Shown one piece after another: positions 61,573-64,000 of a stretch of DNA of 64,000 nt (position 1 is its first letter; each line of letters opens with the position of its first letter). A model generated the notes under the pieces. The model made no database searches. It saw only the letters and a program-made list of their open reading frames with translations, and was not told the origin of the DNA. This DNA is from Campylobacter avium LMG 24591 (GTDB lineage: Bacteria > Campylobacterota > Campylobacteria > Campylobacterales > Campylobacteraceae). The position numbers and the translations under genes are program-made. Where the stretch lies: positions 1,054,001 to 1,118,000 of the forward strand of contig NZ_CP022347.1 in assembly GCF_002238335.1 (NCBI RefSeq), in the 5' to 3' direction.

Positions 61573-63999
61573 TCACTTAAACCAAGTAGAAGGTATTTCT
61601 ATGATGTTTTTTATCAAATTAAAAGGCAGTTTTATAGTCTCTTTGAAAATTTGAGTGCTAAATTTCGGCTCTTGCAAACTTCCCTCAACCAAGATTGCAG
61701 TTGATATAGACATATCTTTGCCTAAAATTACTTGATTTAAAATAGGAATTTTTGAGATAATTTGTGAGGCTGATTTTAAAATCTTAAGCTCAAGTTCCAC
61801 CCTTAATCTATCTTTTTTTAAGTCAATAGCACCAAAGCCTAGCACATCGACGCTGTCTCCATCTAAAGCCAAGGAAGTGATGTTTATATCGGTATTTTTC
61901 TTATCAAACAAAACTAAACCTTTTTGTATGCCAAGCCCTTCTTTATTAAAAGTAGGTGTTTTAAACAAAACAAGTGATGGAACTGTGTCTATAAAGCTTA
62001 TTAGTTGATTGTGAAATGTCAAGCCCTTTATATAGGTTTTTTCTAAAACTATGCTTCCATTAAAATCCCTGGTGCTGCTGCCCTCTATATTTAGCGAGAA
62101 TTTGCCGTCTTTAACAACATCTTTTGAGAAAAACTCATTAACAATTTTATCGTTAATATTTTTTGCTTGCAACAAAAGCTTATTTTTTCCTTTGTAAAAA
62201 TCAAAACTAGACGCATTTTTGCTAGCATTAATCCTCATAAGATCGCCATTTACACTAGCAAAAAGCTTATCAAATTTCAAACTTTTATTAAAATCAGCAA
62301 GAATAAGACCTAGGTTATTAGCATTTAAGTTTATATTTAAGTTATTATTAAAAGCAGAATTTAAATTTTCTACATCCTTTAAAACAAAATTTATATCTTT
62401 TAGCTGCAAAGATAAGTTCTTATCATATAAATCAAGCTCTATATTTTTCTTATCGTTGCGTATTTTCATACCTTTTGGGCTTTTTTCTATGTAAAAATTA
62501 TCTTTTATTGTGTTGCTTGAATTTAGCTCTATAAAATCATTTGTAAAAACGCTATCTTTAAGACTTACACTAAAATTATTAAAATCTTGACTTTTAAGAT
62601 GTAAAAGACCTATTTTGCTTACATTTAAATCCTGCATTATGGGCGAGTATTTTTTAAATTTAAGTATATTTTTGCTGTAAAACTCAATCCCCTTGCTTAA
62701 ATTTAAATCAAGGTCCCATTCCTTAATACCAAGCATTAAATCATTTGAAAAATCAAGATTAATGCTTACATTTTCATCCATTAAATCAAGCAAATTATCA
62801 AAATGAAGCCTGTTAATATAGGTATTAAAAGTACCTGATTTAGAGGCTAAATTTATATTAGAATTAAAATTAGCATTCAAAAAAGAATTAAAAACCGCAA
62901 AGGATTTTAATTTTAAATTTGTATTATCTAGCACAACAGTGCCTTCTTTTACAAAGAAATCAGCTAAGGTGCTTTGGACATTTTTTAACTCAAAAACACC
63001 CTTAAAATCATTTTTATACTTTGCTTGAAAAGGAATATTTATACTTAAATCACTCTTTACAAAGCCCGATTTTTGAGAAAGAGGCAAAGAAATTTTGTAG
63101 CTGTTTAAAAGCTTATGCACCTTTGAATCTAGGCTCAAGTCATTAGAAAGAAGTCTTATATTTATGCCTATTTTCTTAGGATTTGCTATATCATAAATAT
63201 AAACCTTGCTTTTGCTTATATCTTTTCCTGCAAAATATGCTTTCTCAAAGTAAAAATCAAGCTTTTCCTTACTTAAATTTAAATCAAGCTTTGGTATGAA
63301 AATTTCATCAACACCGTCATTTAAAAGCAAAGTCAAATCATTTGCCACACCAAAACCGCTAAGCTCTTTGATCTCAAATGCCTTAAAAAGCTTTCTTTGC
63401 ATTTTTAATGTAAACTCATCTATATAGTAATTCTTAGGCACAGCCTTTTTGCCAAGCCAAAGAAGTAAATCCTCATCAAGCTCTATATTTTTTGAGACTA
63501 AATCAAATACATCTTTTATATCACTTGCATTTATATCTTTTAAATTCACAAAAATATTATTATCATCAAAACTTGTGTTAAAATCAAGCTTTATGCTCTC
63601 AGACAGCAAAGAACCATTAATGTCGTATAAATTTTCATCCGTATTTATGTACAAAAACGCATTTAAGCTAGCGTTTAGTTCTGTGATATTAGCTTCTTTG
63701 ATGTAGGCTAGGATGTTGTTATCTATCTTACTTACATCAAGCTTTAGCGAGAGTTTTTCATTTTCTAGCAAAATTTCACTTCGTTTAAATACAATCTTGA
63801 AATTCTCATTTGCTATCTTAAAATTATCAACCGAAAATTCTTGCAAGAACAAAAAGGCATTTTCAAGCTCTTTCATGTAAGATAAAAGCACTTTTGCAAA
63901 GCTCTCATTGCTTGTATTATTGCCAAAGTCCAAAATGTTGATTTTTTTTGCCCTTATTATAAGTCTCTTATCTAATTTTATATATAATTCTTGCACAGA
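61573..63999 (-). CDS. large AsmA/TamB-like envelope protein (5' end cut by window)
   Basis: 809 codons are visible up to the right edge; the frame continues beyond it, so the GTG at 63996 is not the true start and the signal anchor is missing. The protein is rich in Asn, Lys, Phe and Asp with repeating beta-type segments. It ends in the conserved region SALALDGDSVDVLGFGAIDL-like (LALDGDSVDVLGFGAIDLKK) and ILNQVILGKDMS, typical of AsmA-like/DUF3971 proteins implicated in lipid transport across the periplasm. C. jejuni has a large gene next to icd (Cj0530, from memory). Confidence 0.75.
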   Translation of the reverse strand, partial: SVQELYIKLDKRLIIRAKKINILDFGNNTSNESFAKVLLSYMKELENAFLFLQEFSVDNFKIANENFKIVFKRSEILLENEKLSLKLDVSKIDNNILAYIKEANITELNASLNAFLYINTDENLYDINGSLLSESIKLDFNTSFDDNNIFVNLKDINASDIKDVFDLVSKNIELDEDLLLWLGKKAVPKNYYIDEFTLKMQRKLFKAFEIKELSGFGVANDLTLLLNDGVDEIFIPKLDLNLSKEKLDFYFEKAYFAGKDISKSKVYIYDIANPKKIGINIRLLSNDLSLDSKVHKLLNSYKISLPLSQKSGFVKSDLSINIPFQAKYKNDFKGVFELKNVQSTLADFFVKEGTVVLDNTNLKLKSFAVFNSFLNANFNSNINLASKSGTFNTYINRLHFDNLLDLMDENVSINLDFSNDLMLGIKEWDLDLNLSKGIEFYSKNILKFKKYSPIMQDLNVSKIGLLHLKSQDFNNFSVSLKDSVFTNDFIELNSSNTIKDNFYIEKSPKGMKIRNDKKNIELDLYDKNLSLQLKDINFVLKDVENLNSAFNNNLNINLNANNLGLILADFNKSLKFDKLFASVNGDLMRINASKNASSFDFYKGKNKLLLQAKNINDKIVNEFFSKDVVKDGKFSLNIEGSSTRDFNGSIVLEKTYIKGLTFHNQLISFIDTVPSLVLFKTPTFNKEGLGIQKGLVLFDKKNTDINITSLALDGDSVDVLGFGAIDLKKDRLRVELELKILKSASQIISKIPILNQVILGKDMSISTAILVEGSLQEPKFSTQIFKETIKLPFNLIKNIIEIPSTWFK

Positions 64000-64000
64000 G

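Overview
The window is an AT-rich epsilonproteobacterial chromosome segment, almost certainly Campylobacter. Supporting signs are oorDABC next to mdh and a monomeric icd, separate rpoB and rpoC genes that overlap by one base, the uvrC / small conserved gene / guaA block, ktrAB, and metE-metF. Species cannot be set from the sequence alone. Both window edges cut a gene (smpB on the left, an AsmA-like gene on the right).

Layout. 1-7317: a compact minus-strand operon (pyrB, pepF, a small conserved gene, uvrD, truB, csrA, ispE, smpB) whose genes overlap by 1-7 bases. 7427-9041: a 4-oxalocrotonate tautomerase homologue and an ArsB/NhaD-type permease. 9059-9728: eight minus-strand tRNA genes formed by an internal duplication, with a rare Lys-CTT tRNA and a Glu-like tRNA with an abnormal anticodon arm. 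10063-13204: metE-metF behind a 334-base leader that can fold. 13189-17161: uvrC, a conserved gene, a tiny lipoprotein and guaA. 17165-21979: a fused restriction-modification-specificity locus broken at several points, with a G9 tract and a 53-bp repeat flanking one target-recognition domain. 22039-24092: the KtrAB potassium uptake system.

24208-41576 is a 17.4-kb genomic island. It starts in the 3' end of tRNA-Phe and ends at an imperfect 16-bp copy of that end (15/16 identity). Next to the tRNA lies a tyrosine integrase with four lesions. Inside are scrambled fragments of a type IV secretion/conjugation system (VirB2, a VirB3-VirB4 fusion, VirB6-like pieces), a topoisomerase III, a helicase fragment, a broken vapD, and a TnpB remnant with its IS605-type end hairpin.

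The island also carries a repetitive family of small proteins. Variable N-terminal modules, several of them plausible BECR-fold nucleases, are joined to one of two interchangeable C-terminal tails: tail A around SQAxQGEKAMDMLRQE, and tail B around SQAKSREQELDEF. At most module-tail junctions the DNA holds a 67-99-nt foldable element, in frame with the protein. Its closing stem, hairpins and a loop pseudoknot keep pairing through compensatory base changes. These covarying in-frame elements together with the swappable tails are my best candidate for an undescribed system. One reading is a cassette family of type IV secretion effectors whose shuffling is tied to structured DNA or RNA. Function is inference; the pairing and the module swaps are visible in the sequence.

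41650-55397: the transcription/translation block rpoC, rpoB, rplL, rplJ, rplA, rplK, nusG, secE, tRNA-Trp, rpmG, tuf and four tRNAs, all on the minus strand. 55513-63999: oorDABC, mdh and icd as one operon behind a clear -10 box, then an AsmA/TamB-like gene running off the edge. Core genes are intact; frameshifts, many of them in poly-A runs, cluster in the island and the restriction locus.
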